From Larkinella sp049445795 (GTDB lineage: Bacteria; Bacteroidota; Bacteroidia; Cytophagales; Spirosomataceae): a stretch of DNA of 64,000 nt. Below, one piece after another: positions 51,055-59,137 of this stretch. The notes below the pieces were generated by a model that had not been told where the DNA came from, searched no databases, and saw only the letters and a program-made list of their open reading frames with translations. How positions within the stretch are numbered: the first letter of the stretch is position 1; every line of letters begins with the position of its first letter. The translations under genes and the position numbers were made by a program. The stretch is from NCBI RefSeq assembly GCF_049445795.1, contig NZ_JBMSDT010000012.1:62001-126000 (forward strand), written 5' to 3'.

Positions 51055-52425
51055 ATGACCGAATTGAACATAAAAGCCCTTTTTTCGCCCGTTACGAAAG
51101 CCCAGTGGACGCAGCAGGTAGTAGCCGACCTGAAAGGAAAACCGTTTGCATCGTTGCAACGGCTGACGCCGGACGGTTTTGTAACGGAACCCTTCTATAC
51201 GCCCGAAGATGTTGATAATCTGACAGTTTCCAAAAACCGGCAAGCGCTTCAACGGACGCCGGGCTGGCTGACTATGCCGACGGTCCGGTTGACTACTGAA
51301 ACCGATGCCAATGCGGTTTTGCGCGATACGCTCGCGAAAGGAGCCGATGCCCTTTGGCTGGACCTCAGGCATTCAAACGTGGCTGACCTCGACTGGGCGC
51401 GACTGCTCAACGGCCTGAAGCTAAGCGACACGCCGGTCTGGTTCCGGACCGAGGGACACTCCGGGACACTGGTCAATCAGCTGAAACCGTTGCTGCCCTA
51501 CCAGCTTCGGGGCGGTCTGGTCGATGAGCCAATGGCCCATTTGCTTCAAACCGGCGACGACCCAACCGATGCGCTGACCCAACTCGCCCAAGCCACGCGC
51601 CTGACACTGGACTCGCCCCAGTTCCGGACGCTGACCATTGGCAGCCACGTTTTTCACAACGCCGGGGCCACAGCTTCGCAGGAATTGGCCTTTACGCTTA
51701 ACGCCTTGGTCGAACTGTATGACTACCTGACCGACAATGGCTTATCCATCGCGCAACTCTTACCGAAAACCATGCTTTCGGTGTCGGTCGGCACGAGTTA
51801 TTTCACCGAAATTGCCAAACTCCGCGCCCTCCGCATCCTCTGGCAGCGGCTAATAGTTCATTATTCGGTATTCGATATTCACTATTCATTATTCCTTCAC
51901 GCCCAAACGTCCACCTTCTACGACGCTGCGGCCACGCCCGACACCAACCTCCTCCGGGCCACTACCGAAGCGATGGCCGCCGTGATCGGAGGCTGCGACG
52001 CCTTGACGGTGCATCCGTACGACGCTGTTTTTCGCGAACCCGACGAATTTTCCATCCGAATTGCCCGGAACGTGTCGATTTTGCTGCAAGAAGAAGCCCA
52101 TCTGGACAAAACCACTGACCCGGCGGCTGGCTCATATTACCTTGAAACGTTGACGCAACAATTGGTCGAAGCCGCCTGGGCGTTGTTTCTGGACGTGGAG
52201 CAACGGGGCGGTTTGCAGGCGGTTTTTCGAAGCGGTTTTCTGCAAAACGAAATCGAGATAGCGTATCAGGCTCAGGTGGAAGCCGTAAAAGCCGGGCGGA
52301 TTCTGGTGGGCGTCACCCGATTTCGAACGGAAGAAGCCGGTAACTCCAGCCTTGCTAACCACCCAACGGCTCCGGACAAACCGGGTTTGCTTCTGGATCG
52401 ACGCTTAGCCGCAACCTTTGAATAA
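51055..52425 (+). CDS. mutA: Methylmalonyl-CoA mutase small subunit, with an in-frame repeat insertion
   Basis: A 456-residue non-catalytic beta subunit. It shows the mutase barrel start (TKAQWTQQVVADLKGKPFASLQ, PFYTPEDVDNL), ETDANAVLRDTLAKGADALWLDL, VGTSYFTEIAKLRALRILWQRL, GGCDALTVHPYDAVF, and DKTTDPAAGSYYLETLTQQLVEAAW. The C-terminal B12-like domain of longer beta subunits is absent. Residues ~266-282 (LIVHYSVFDIHYSLFL) lie between RILWQRL and the HAQTSTFYDA-like stretch and are encoded by a TATTC-type repeat (51853-51893). The start at 51055 excludes a repeat-encoded extension. It is 9 bases before mutB, so co-transcribed. Confidence 0.93.
   Translation: MTELNIKALFSPVTKAQWTQQVVADLKGKPFASLQRLTPDGFVTEPFYTPEDVDNLTVSKNRQALQRTPGWLTMPTVRLTTETDANAVLRDTLAKGADALWLDLRHSNVADLDWARLLNGLKLSDTPVWFRTEGHSGTLVNQLKPLLPYQLRGGLVDEPMAHLLQTGDDPTDALTQLAQATRLTLDSPQFRTLTIGSHVFHNAGATASQELAFTLNALVELYDYLTDNGLSIAQLLPKTMLSVSVGTSYFTEIAKLRALRILWQRLIVHYSVFDIHYSLFLHAQTSTFYDAAATPDTNLLRATTEAMAAVIGGCDALTVHPYDAVFREPDEFSIRIARNVSILLQEEAHLDKTTDPAAGSYYLETLTQQLVEAAWALFLDVEQRGGLQAVFRSGFLQNEIEIAYQAQVEAVKAGRILVGVTRFRTEEAGNSSLANHPTAPDKPGLLLDRRLAATFE
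51853..51893. repeat. TATTC-type repeat inside mutA
   Basis: TTCATTATTCGGTATTCGAT followed by ATTCACTATTCATTATTCC is the same AT-rich type as the intergenic repeats at 15345, 22448 and 58683. It stands out from the GC-rich gene around it and keeps the frame. Confidence 0.85.
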
Positions 52426-52434
52426 AGTCATCGT

Positions 52435-54621
52435 ATGCGCCCCCATTTTAATACCTCCCCCCAGACATTCCTTTCGGACGAGTCGGCGAGCAGGAAAAAC
52501 GCTGCTTCACGCCCCCAGCCCTTTCCTACTGCCGAAGGCCTCCGGATTAAACCGCAGTACGAAGCCGCTGATCTCGCCAACGCACAACACCTGGGCTCCG
52601 TGGCCGGGATTCCACCGTTTCTGCGCGGGCCGTACAGCAGCATGTACGTGACCCAGCCGTGGACCATCCGCCAGTATGCCGGTTTTTCGACCGCCGAAGC
52701 CTCCAACGCTTTTTACCGCCGAAACCTGGCCGCCGGGCAAAAAGGGCTTTCGGTGGCTTTCGACCTGGCGACGCACCGGGGCTACGATTCGGATCATCCG
52801 CGCGTGGTCGGTGATGTGGGCAAAGCCGGGGTAGCCATCGATACCGTCGAGGACATGAAGATCCTTTTCGACCAGATTCCGCTCGATCAGATGTCGGTGT
52901 CGATGACGATGAACGGGGCGGTTATTCCGATCATGGCGTTTTACATTGTGGCTGCAGAAGAGCAGGGAGTCTCGCCCGAAAAGTTGTCGGGCACCATCCA
53001 GAACGACATCTTGAAGGAGTTCATGGTGCGCAACACCTACATTTACCCGCCCGAACCGTCGATGCGGATCATCGGGGATATTTTCGCCTACACCAGCCGG
53101 TTTATGCCCAAGTTTAATTCGATCAGCATCAGCGGCTACCACATGCACGAAGCGGGCGCTCCGGCCCACCTGGAACTGGCCTACACGCTGGCCGATGGGC
53201 TGGAATACATCCGCACCGGCCTGAAAGCCGGGATGAATATCGACGAGTTTGCGCCCCGGCTGTCGTTTTTCTGGGGCATCGGCATGAATCATTTCATGGA
53301 AATTGCCAAGATGCGGGCTGCGCGGGTGTTGTGGGCCACGCTGGTCAAGCAATTTGAGCCTAAAAACCCAAAATCACTGGCTTTACGAACACACTGCCAG
53401 ACCAGCGGCTACAGCCTGACCGAACAGGACCCGTTCAACAACGTGGCCCGGACCTGCATCGAAGCACTGGCCGCGGTGTTGGGGCATACGCAGTCACTGC
53501 ACACCAACTCGCTGGACGAAGCCATTGCGCTACCGACCGATTTTTCGGCCCGCATTGCCCGAAATACGCAACTTTATCTGCAACACGAAACCGATGTCAC
53601 GGCGGTGGTCGATCCCTGGGGTGGTTCGTATTACGTCGAGTCGCTGACCGATCAGTTGATTCAGAAAGCCTGGGCGCTGATTCAGGAAGTGGAAGCGCTC
53701 GGCGGCATGACCAAAGCCATCGAAACCGGTCTGCCCAAACTCCGCATCGAGGAAGCCGCTGCCCGCAAGCAGGCCCGCATCGATGCCGGAAAAGATGTGA
53801 TTGTGGGCGTGAACAAATACCGCCCGGAATCAGAAACGGAAATTGAACTGCTGGAAGTTGATAACCAGGCCGTTCGGGAAGCACAGATTAGGCGGATTCA
53901 CGAGGTAAAGGCCAAAAGAGATCCGGAGAAAGTCGAAGCTGCCCTACAGGCGATTTTTCGATCCTCAACTACATCCAAACCTGCGCCCTTACCCTCTGCC
54001 CAATCCCCTCTGCCCAACACCAACCTCCTCGCCCTCGCCATCGAAGCCGCCCGGCACCGGGCCACCTTGGGCGAAATTTCGTACGCTCTGGAAAAAGCAT
54101 TTGGCCGACACAAAGCCACCATCCGCGCCGTGTCGGGCGTCTACTCCGCCGAGGTGTCCGACGATGAAAATTTCCGCCTGGCCCGCCAGTTGAGCGACCG
54201 CTTTGCCAAACTCGAAGGGCGCCGACCCCGGATTTTGGTGGCAAAAATGGGCCAGGACGGTCACGACCGGGGTGCGAAAGTGATTGCCACCAGTTTCGCC
54301 GATCTGGGTTTCGATGTGGATATGGGGCCGTTGTTCCAGACGCCGGAGGAAGTGGCCCGGCAAGCGGCCGAAAACGATGTGCATATTGTCGGCGTGTCGA
54401 GTCTGGCGGCCGGGCACAAAACGCTGGTTCCGCAACTGATCGAGGAGTTGAAGAAAATCGACCGAGCCGACATTCTGGTGATTGCCGGGGGCGTGATTCC
54501 GGCGCAGGACTACCAGTTTCTGTATGACGCCGGGGTGAAAGGCGTTTTCGGACCGGGGACGGTGATTTCGGTCGCGGCTCAGAAAATTCTGAAAGAACTC
54601 ATGCCGGAGTTGGACACGTAA
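52435..54621 (+). CDS. mutB: Methylmalonyl-CoA mutase large (catalytic) subunit
   Basis: A 728-residue B12-dependent mutase interconverting methylmalonyl-CoA and succinyl-CoA. The substrate barrel has GPYSSMYVTQPWTIRQYAGFSTAEASN, LSVAFDLATHRGYDSDHPRV, SVSMTMNGAVIPIMAF, NTYIYPPEPSMRII and RTHCQTSGYSLTEQDP. The cobalamin domain starts near RRPRILVAKMGQDGHDRGAKVIA, with the D-x-H-x2-G ligand His in GQDGHDRG, and continues SSLAAGHKTL and IAGGVIP. Two segments look odd. Residues ~6-38 precede the usual FPTAEGLRIKP start. The linker at ~511-531 (TSKPAPLPSAQSPLPNTN) is encoded by a CCCTCTGCCC-type repeat. It probably serves propionate or odd-chain degradation. Confidence 0.97.
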   Translation: MRPHFNTSPQTFLSDESASRKNAASRPQPFPTAEGLRIKPQYEAADLANAQHLGSVAGIPPFLRGPYSSMYVTQPWTIRQYAGFSTAEASNAFYRRNLAAGQKGLSVAFDLATHRGYDSDHPRVVGDVGKAGVAIDTVEDMKILFDQIPLDQMSVSMTMNGAVIPIMAFYIVAAEEQGVSPEKLSGTIQNDILKEFMVRNTYIYPPEPSMRIIGDIFAYTSRFMPKFNSISISGYHMHEAGAPAHLELAYTLADGLEYIRTGLKAGMNIDEFAPRLSFFWGIGMNHFMEIAKMRAARVLWATLVKQFEPKNPKSLALRTHCQTSGYSLTEQDPFNNVARTCIEALAAVLGHTQSLHTNSLDEAIALPTDFSARIARNTQLYLQHETDVTAVVDPWGGSYYVESLTDQLIQKAWALIQEVEALGGMTKAIETGLPKLRIEEAAARKQARIDAGKDVIVGVNKYRPESETEIELLEVDNQAVREAQIRRIHEVKAKRDPEKVEAALQAIFRSSTTSKPAPLPSAQSPLPNTNLLALAIEAARHRATLGEISYALEKAFGRHKATIRAVSGVYSAEVSDDENFRLARQLSDRFAKLEGRRPRILVAKMGQDGHDRGAKVIATSFADLGFDVDMGPLFQTPEEVARQAAENDVHIVGVSSLAAGHKTLVPQLIEELKKIDRADILVIAGGVIPAQDYQFLYDAGVKGVFGPGTVISVAAQKILKELMPELDT
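53967..54030. repeat. CCCTCTGCCC-type repeat in the mutB linker
   Basis: TACCCTCTGCCCAATCCCCT followed by CTGCCCAA is close to GACCCTCTGCCCTTCCCCCT found in the gap at 57463-57498. It encodes the Pro/Ser-rich linker between the barrel and the B12 domain. Confidence 0.65.
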
Positions 54622-54661
54622 TAAAGCGGTTTTTTCGTATTTTTATCGAAACGAATGTTGT

Positions 54662-55333
54662 ATGATTACGAACCGGGTTGCGGATTTGTTGGAAGCGCCG
54701 GACGCCAGACTGGTGATCGAGCGGGCGCAGGCGATTCTGGAGAATGAAGCCCAGCGCCGGAAAGCGTTCCGGGAATGGCTGCGCGATGATGTCAAAGCCG
54801 AATTCATCAACGGCGAAGTGGTGATGCACTCGCCGGTGAAGCGGAGACATCTGGAAGCGACCAAGTATCTAGTGAACCTGCTCCAGAATTACGTCACGAT
54901 TCACGGCTTGGGAGAAGTGGATTTTGAAAAGGCGCTGGTTTCTCTCAGCCGAAATGACTACGAACCGGACATTTGTTTCTGGAATAAAGAAACAGCCGCC
55001 CTGTTTCATGACGATCAGATGGAACACCCCGCTCCGGACCTGATCGTGGAAGTGCTTTCCCCAACGACGGTTGGCCGCGACAAAGCAACATCCGTTGGGG
55101 GCATTAAATTCGAAGATTATGCCGCCCACGGCGTCCGGGAATACTGGATCATCGATCCGGTTCGGCAATCGCTGTTGCAGTATAAACTGGACGAAGCGCT
55201 GATGGCGTTTGAAGAGCACGCCGTGCTGTTCGTCGGTGATACCCTTGAAAGCCTGACCGTGACGGGTTTTCGGATTCCGCTTCAGGCGGTTTTTGACAAA
55301 GATGTAAACCTGGCTGCCTTGCAGAATATTTAG
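54662..55333 (+). CDS. Uma2-family putative endonuclease (DUF820)
   Basis: A 223-residue protein with the PD-(D/E)XK-like Uma2 pattern: EFINGEVVMHSPVKRRHLEA, YEPDICFWNKE, PDLIVEVLSPTTVGRDKATS and YAAHGVREYWIIDPVRQSLLQY. These give the acidic catalytic triad D...E-x-L. The family is widespread, and nuclease activity is a fold-based prediction. It lies 40 bases after mutB but is probably unrelated to it. Confidence 0.9.
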   Translation: MITNRVADLLEAPDARLVIERAQAILENEAQRRKAFREWLRDDVKAEFINGEVVMHSPVKRRHLEATKYLVNLLQNYVTIHGLGEVDFEKALVSLSRNDYEPDICFWNKETAALFHDDQMEHPAPDLIVEVLSPTTVGRDKATSVGGIKFEDYAAHGVREYWIIDPVRQSLLQYKLDEALMAFEEHAVLFVGDTLESLTVTGFRIPLQAVFDKDVNLAALQNI

Positions 55334-55425
55334 GCCACGTAGCTCAGTTTTTTGTTCCAACCCATCTCATATGGCCCGGTTTGCTTCCGCGGTGGCCGTT
55401 CAAAAAAGTGGCCGGAAAACCGCCT

Positions 55426-55866
55426 TTAGTCGCGCACCGGAAACCGGTTGAGTTGGCCTTCCAGATCCTGAATGGCCTGCTGCAATTCGTCAGTATTCGG
55501 ATTGACCGACAGCCAGAAAGGCTTAGCACTGTCGTTGTACCAATCGGGCGTTGCTTCCTGATCCAGCTTGATGCCGAACGCGTACCCGTTTGCATCCGTT
55601 GCCGAGGTCGTAAAGCCCAGGCAGGGCTCGACAAACGACAACCGGGGTGAAAGTTGACGTTGGGCTACAACCGACCGCATCCACTTAATCAGTAATTCGA
55701 TTTCCCAGGTCGACAGCAACGGGGCCGTCGTCGTGCAAACGTAGTTCTTATACCGGGTTTTCAGGCTGATCAATAACCAGTTACGATCCATGAAATACTG
55801 TGAATCGCTGTACTCATAATCCAGTATATCCAGTTCAAAGGAAGACTCGGGGCCTGTTAATTTCAT
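55426..55866 (-). CDS. WapI-like immunity-family protein
   Basis: A 146-residue soluble protein resembling WapI-type immunity proteins of contact-dependent toxins: SSFELDILDYEYSDSQYFMDRNWLLI, TAPLLSTWEIELLIKWMRSVV and LSFVEPCLGF followed by FGIKLDQ. These beta-rich proteins neutralise polymorphic toxins or are free-standing. No toxin gene lies nearby, so it may be an orphan immunity gene. The family match is from pattern memory, not a search. Confidence 0.65.
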   Translation of the reverse strand: MKLTGPESSFELDILDYEYSDSQYFMDRNWLLISLKTRYKNYVCTTTAPLLSTWEIELLIKWMRSVVAQRQLSPRLSFVEPCLGFTTSATDANGYAFGIKLDQEATPDWYNDSAKPFWLSVNPNTDELQQAIQDLEGQLNRFPVRD

Positions 55867-56256
55867 GGGTCAGAGGATTAGTCGAACTGCCAAAACAGGT
55901 CGGAGTATTAATCAGTACAAACTCGCAGAGCATTTAGCACGGGGCAGCTATGATGAAGGAAGGCCGGGTTAGCAGAGGAAGCTGGAGGTCAACGTCTTAT
56001 CGATAGCCAAATTCGCAGTACCGGTGTATCATACTGCTTAAGCATAGTAAAAGTACAAAACTCCCTGGATTTTATATTAATTCTATGTTAAAATATTTCC
56101 GGATTGCAAAATTATTCAGACTCACTGCCTTACTGCCAGAGAAATCGCACGAATTGGGGCAGTAAACGAACATTTTTTTTGTGTTATTGGAATAGTCGTT
56201 AATTTCACCTGTCCAAACTTCTGTGAAGATACTATTCACCACAAGCCATTGACTTT
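55867..56256. other. Intergenic region without a recognisable gene
   Basis: A 390-base gap between divergent genes. It becomes AT-rich from about 56045. A 35-codon plus-strand frame starts at 55864 (MGQRISRTAKTGRSIN) with no support. It probably holds the promoters of the WapI-like and response-regulator genes, but I see no clear box or repeat. Confidence 0.5.
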
Positions 56257-56634
56257 ATGTCTACCAAACGCGTACTGATTGCCGAGGATAGCTCCGTTAT
56301 CCAGAACCTAGCCCGCAAAATTCTTGAGTTCCAGAACTACGACATTACCTCCGTCAAAAATGGCGAGCAGGTGCTGCAAATTCTGGAAAAAGAGGATTTC
56401 AATATCATCCTGCTGGATATCAACATGCCGATCATGGATGGGATGGAGTGTGTGCGCCGGGTTCGGGCGCTGTCCGATTCGGAAAAAGCCAATATTCCCG
56501 TCGTTGCCATTACCGGAAACGCCAAAAACTATACGGAAGAAGAGTTCAAAACCGCCGGTTTCAACGACGTACTCGTCAAACCGCTGAACTTCGACCGGCT
56601 GGTGGAGGTGGTCAATCAGCTTACGGATAAATAA
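56257..56634 (+). CDS. CheY-like single-domain response regulator
   Basis: A 125-residue receiver with all signalling residues: the acidic pair in IAEDSSVIQ (10-11), phosphoacceptor Asp54 in LLDINMPIMDG, Thr86 in AITGN and Lys108 in VLVKPLNFD. There is no output domain. No kinase or chemotaxis gene is in the window, so the partner is unknown. The start is the ATG after a 390-base AT-rich gap. Confidence 0.94.
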   Translation: MSTKRVLIAEDSSVIQNLARKILEFQNYDITSVKNGEQVLQILEKEDFNIILLDINMPIMDGMECVRRVRALSDSEKANIPVVAITGNAKNYTEEEFKTAGFNDVLVKPLNFDRLVEVVNQLTDK

Positions 56635-56635
56635 T

Positions 56636-56702
56636 TAAGGAGAAATGAAGCGGGGAAGAAACCCAATTTTCCTCCCCGCTCCCCTCTGGCCTTCTCCTTA
56701 TG
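56636..56702. repeat. Inverted repeat in the leader of the MBL gene
   Basis: TAAGGAGAA...CGGGGA pairs with TCCCCG...TTCTCCTTA, whose end includes the MBL start codon at 56700. If transcribed from upstream it would fold over the ribosome-binding region, and might regulate translation or act as a weak terminator. Confidence 0.7.
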
Positions 56703-57464
56703 GTTGTTACGCTACTCGGAACCGGAACATCCTCGGGTGTCCCCCTGATCGGCTGTACATGCGAGGTCTGCCGCTCGATCGACTTCCGGGACAAGCGGCT
56801 GCGGACCGCCATCCACCTGGCCGTCGACGGCAAAAGTTTTGTGGTAGATACCGGCCCCGACTTTCGGCAGCAGATGCTACGCGCGGGCATCCGTCGGCTC
56901 GATGCGGTTTTGTTTACCCACGAACACAAAGACCACACCGCCGGACTGGATGAGATTCGAGCCTACAATTTTCTTCAACAACAGGATATTCCTGTCTATG
57001 CCCACCAACGGGTGCTGAACCAGCTCCAGGCCGAATTTGCGTACATTTTTGCCGAGAACAAGTATCCCGGCATTCCGCGTTTACGGCTCCACGAAATCGA
57101 GAACGAAGCCTTTGAAATTGAGGAAGTTCGCTTTACACCCATCGACGTTTTGCACCACCGGTTGCCGGTTTTTGGGTACCGGATTCATAATTTCACGTAC
57201 CTGACTGACTTGAATTACATTTCCGACGAAGAACTGGAGAAGGTCTACGGTACGCAGATTCTGGTGCTGGACGCGCTGCAAATCGAACCGCATATTTCCC
57301 ACTTCACGCTCGACCAGGCCATTGCACTCGTCGAACGCATCCGGCCCGAGCAAACCTACTTCGTGCACATCAGCCACAAACTCGGCCTGCACCGCGAAGT
57401 CGAGAAACGGCTCCCACCCTCCATCCGGCTCGGCTACGACGGCCTGAAAATCGAGCTGGACTGA
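56700..57464 (+). CDS. MBL-fold metallohydrolase (PhnP-like)
   Basis: A 254-residue metallo-beta-lactamase-fold hydrolase: LLGTGTSSGVPLIGCTCEVC (an N-terminal Cys pair, as in PhnP), VVDTGPDFRQQ, the metal motif HEHKDH at 74-79, VLHHRLPVFGYRI, YLTDLNYIS and FVHISHKLGLH. It is probably a phosphodiesterase acting on cyclic or linear phosphoesters. No phosphonate genes are nearby, so PhnP's own role is not implied. It may be co-transcribed with the response regulator 65 bases upstream. Confidence 0.92.
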   Translation: MVVTLLGTGTSSGVPLIGCTCEVCRSIDFRDKRLRTAIHLAVDGKSFVVDTGPDFRQQMLRAGIRRLDAVLFTHEHKDHTAGLDEIRAYNFLQQQDIPVYAHQRVLNQLQAEFAYIFAENKYPGIPRLRLHEIENEAFEIEEVRFTPIDVLHHRLPVFGYRIHNFTYLTDLNYISDEELEKVYGTQILVLDALQIEPHISHFTLDQAIALVERIRPEQTYFVHISHKLGLHREVEKRLPPSIRLGYDGLKIELD

Positions 57465-57492
57465 CCCTCTGCCCTTCCCCCTCTGCCCACTG

Positions 57493-58677
57493 CTACCCCA
57501 GCCGGTCCACCATTTCAATGCAGGCCCGGCCGTTGTGGTACGGACATTTCCACATACTAATTTTGCTATTGCCCAGCACTTTGTGGTTTTCGTCGATGCC
57601 GCTGTACCACTCGCCGTTTTTGGTATCCAGCAGGTACGTCTTGATAAACTCCCAGGTCTTCAGCGACTTATCCAGAAACTGTTTTTCCTTTGTCAACTGG
57701 TAGGCATTCATAAAACCGACCATCGCTTCGGCCATCACCCACCAGGAGCGTTCGCGGTTTACGTGATTTTCTTTCGGGTCGTATTCGTAGTTCATGCCGC
57801 CGTCAGGCTCCAAACCAGTCGCGGCAGCCCGCGCCATCTTGACCGATAACGCCTTGATTTTCTTCACCAACGCTTCGTCGTGCAGGGCTTCGGCCGATTC
57901 GACCAGCAACCAGGACGCTTCGATGTCGTGGCCGTACGAAATGGCCGTCCGCCGGATTTTCCAGTCGTCGTCCAGGAACAGGTTCATCCGGTACGTCTTC
58001 GGATCAACAATATACTTCACAAACACGTCGATCAATCCGTGAATCTGTTTGTTCAGACCGGGATCGGGCCAGGCGCGGTACAGGTTCGTGAAAGCCTCCA
58101 GAATATGGAGGTGGGTGTTCATGGTTTTGGTTTCCTGATTGTCCTTTTTGCTGATGACAAACTCATCGGCCAGGCCCGACCAATCACGGGTCAGGCACTC
58201 GTAAAAACCGCCCCGCTTCGGATCGTAGGCGTGGGCAATCATTTTTCCGTAAATCTCTTTGGCAAAATCCAGGGCAGGCTGGTGTTGGGTCGCCCGGTAA
58301 TACTCGCTCAGGCCGTAGATCGCAAACGCCTGGCCGTATTGCTGCTTGAAGGTTTGCAGCGGCTCACCCTTGTAATCAACCGACCAGTAGACCCCACCGT
58401 TTTCTTTGTCGCGGAAGTGTTTGTCGATGTATTTGTAAGCTCGTTCGGCGTAAGGCAGGTACTCGTCGTGCTGGGTGTGCCGGGCGGCTGCCGCAAACGT
58501 CCAGACGATGCGGCTGTTGAGTACGATGCCCTTGGCGGCATCCGTTTTCGGCACGTTCTGGTAATCGACCTGCCCGTAATAGCCTTCAATCGGATCGGGG
58601 CCGTATTTTTGCCAGTAGGCCAGAATGTCTTTCAACTCCTGGCTGAGTTCCAGTCGGGTTGTCCGCAGATCGAACAT
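57493..58677 (-). CDS. N-acylglucosamine 2-epimerase family, probable cellobiose 2-epimerase
   Basis: A 394-residue (alpha/alpha)6 barrel enzyme: YYGQVDYQNVPKTDAAKGIVLNSRIVWTFA, RAYKYIDKHFRDKENGGVYWSVDY, KTMNTHLHILEAFTNLYRAWPD and SYGHDIEASWLLVESAEAL, with His residues placed as in cellobiose 2-epimerases. The reaction would turn the reducing-end glucose of cellobiose into mannose. GH130 enzymes can take such products, though the window's GH130 gene is 50 kb away. The frame is open to 58743, but the first 22 residues of that form come from a TATTC-type repeat, so I use the ATG at 58677. Confidence 0.87.
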   Translation of the reverse strand: MFDLRTTRLELSQELKDILAYWQKYGPDPIEGYYGQVDYQNVPKTDAAKGIVLNSRIVWTFAAAARHTQHDEYLPYAERAYKYIDKHFRDKENGGVYWSVDYKGEPLQTFKQQYGQAFAIYGLSEYYRATQHQPALDFAKEIYGKMIAHAYDPKRGGFYECLTRDWSGLADEFVISKKDNQETKTMNTHLHILEAFTNLYRAWPDPGLNKQIHGLIDVFVKYIVDPKTYRMNLFLDDDWKIRRTAISYGHDIEASWLLVESAEALHDEALVKKIKALSVKMARAAATGLEPDGGMNYEYDPKENHVNRERSWWVMAEAMVGFMNAYQLTKEKQFLDKSLKTWEFIKTYLLDTKNGEWYSGIDENHKVLGNSKISMWKCPYHNGRACIEMVDRLG

Positions 58678-58682
58678 AAGGG

Positions 58683-58772
58683 AAAAAGGAATATCGAATA
58701 ATGAATAACGAATAATGAAGTGTTTTCCGGTTTCGATATTCATTATTCGCTATTCAATATTCGCTATTTTTT
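58683..58772. repeat. TATTC-type inverted repeat upstream of the epimerase gene
   Basis: AATATCGAATAATGAATAAC on the left and GATATTCATTATTCGCTATT on the right, with a short loop (AGTGTTTTCCGGTTT). It ends 5 bases before the epimerase start and would be its leader, so it may affect translation. Confidence 0.88.
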
Positions 58773-58786
58773 ACTTCTTCAACAAC

Positions 58787-59047
58787 TTACTTTCCCGAAT
58801 CACTGCCACTCCGCGAGCCGCTATGGCTGCTGTGACCGCTGCCCCCGCGTTCGTGTTGGAGTTCAGACTTGGTTTTATCCGTATGATCTTCGTCGGGGCC
58901 TTGCTTGGTCTTATCCTGATTGCTCCGCATCTTTTCCATGTTGGTCGACATGGCCGACGTATCCCGTGCTTCGTAGTCGCGGGTTCGCTTCGAATTGCCC
59001 TGTTTGTCATTGGAACCCGGTTGGTCCACTGTCTTATTGTTTGCCAT
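58787..59047 (-). CDS. Small hydrophilic, disordered protein
   Basis: An 86-residue protein made almost wholly of polar and charged residues (NNKTVDQPGSNDKQGNSKRT, QDKTKQGPDEDHTDKTKS), ending in Gly/Ser/His-rich GGSGHSSHSGSRSGSDSG. It has no signal or hydrophobic segment. No family is recognised; similar composition is seen in stress-related proteins of Bacteroidota. It is in the gap between the epimerase and NFACT genes. Confidence 0.6.
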   Translation of the reverse strand: MANNKTVDQPGSNDKQGNSKRTRDYEARDTSAMSTNMEKMRSNQDKTKQGPDEDHTDKTKSELQHERGGSGHSSHSGSRSGSDSGK

Positions 59048-59137
59048 GACCTTCGGTTAATTTGATGATAAAGGTTAACGACCGGTTTTCGGAATTGTTC
59101 GGATGTGTAAGTTTGCGAACCGAAACCGATTTCGCCC

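Noticed and set aside
58715..59065. 116-codon hydrophobic plus-strand frame
   Set aside because: It starts in the TATTC-type repeat and is antisense to a better-supported small hydrophilic gene. The hydrophobic look is what the complement of polar codons gives.
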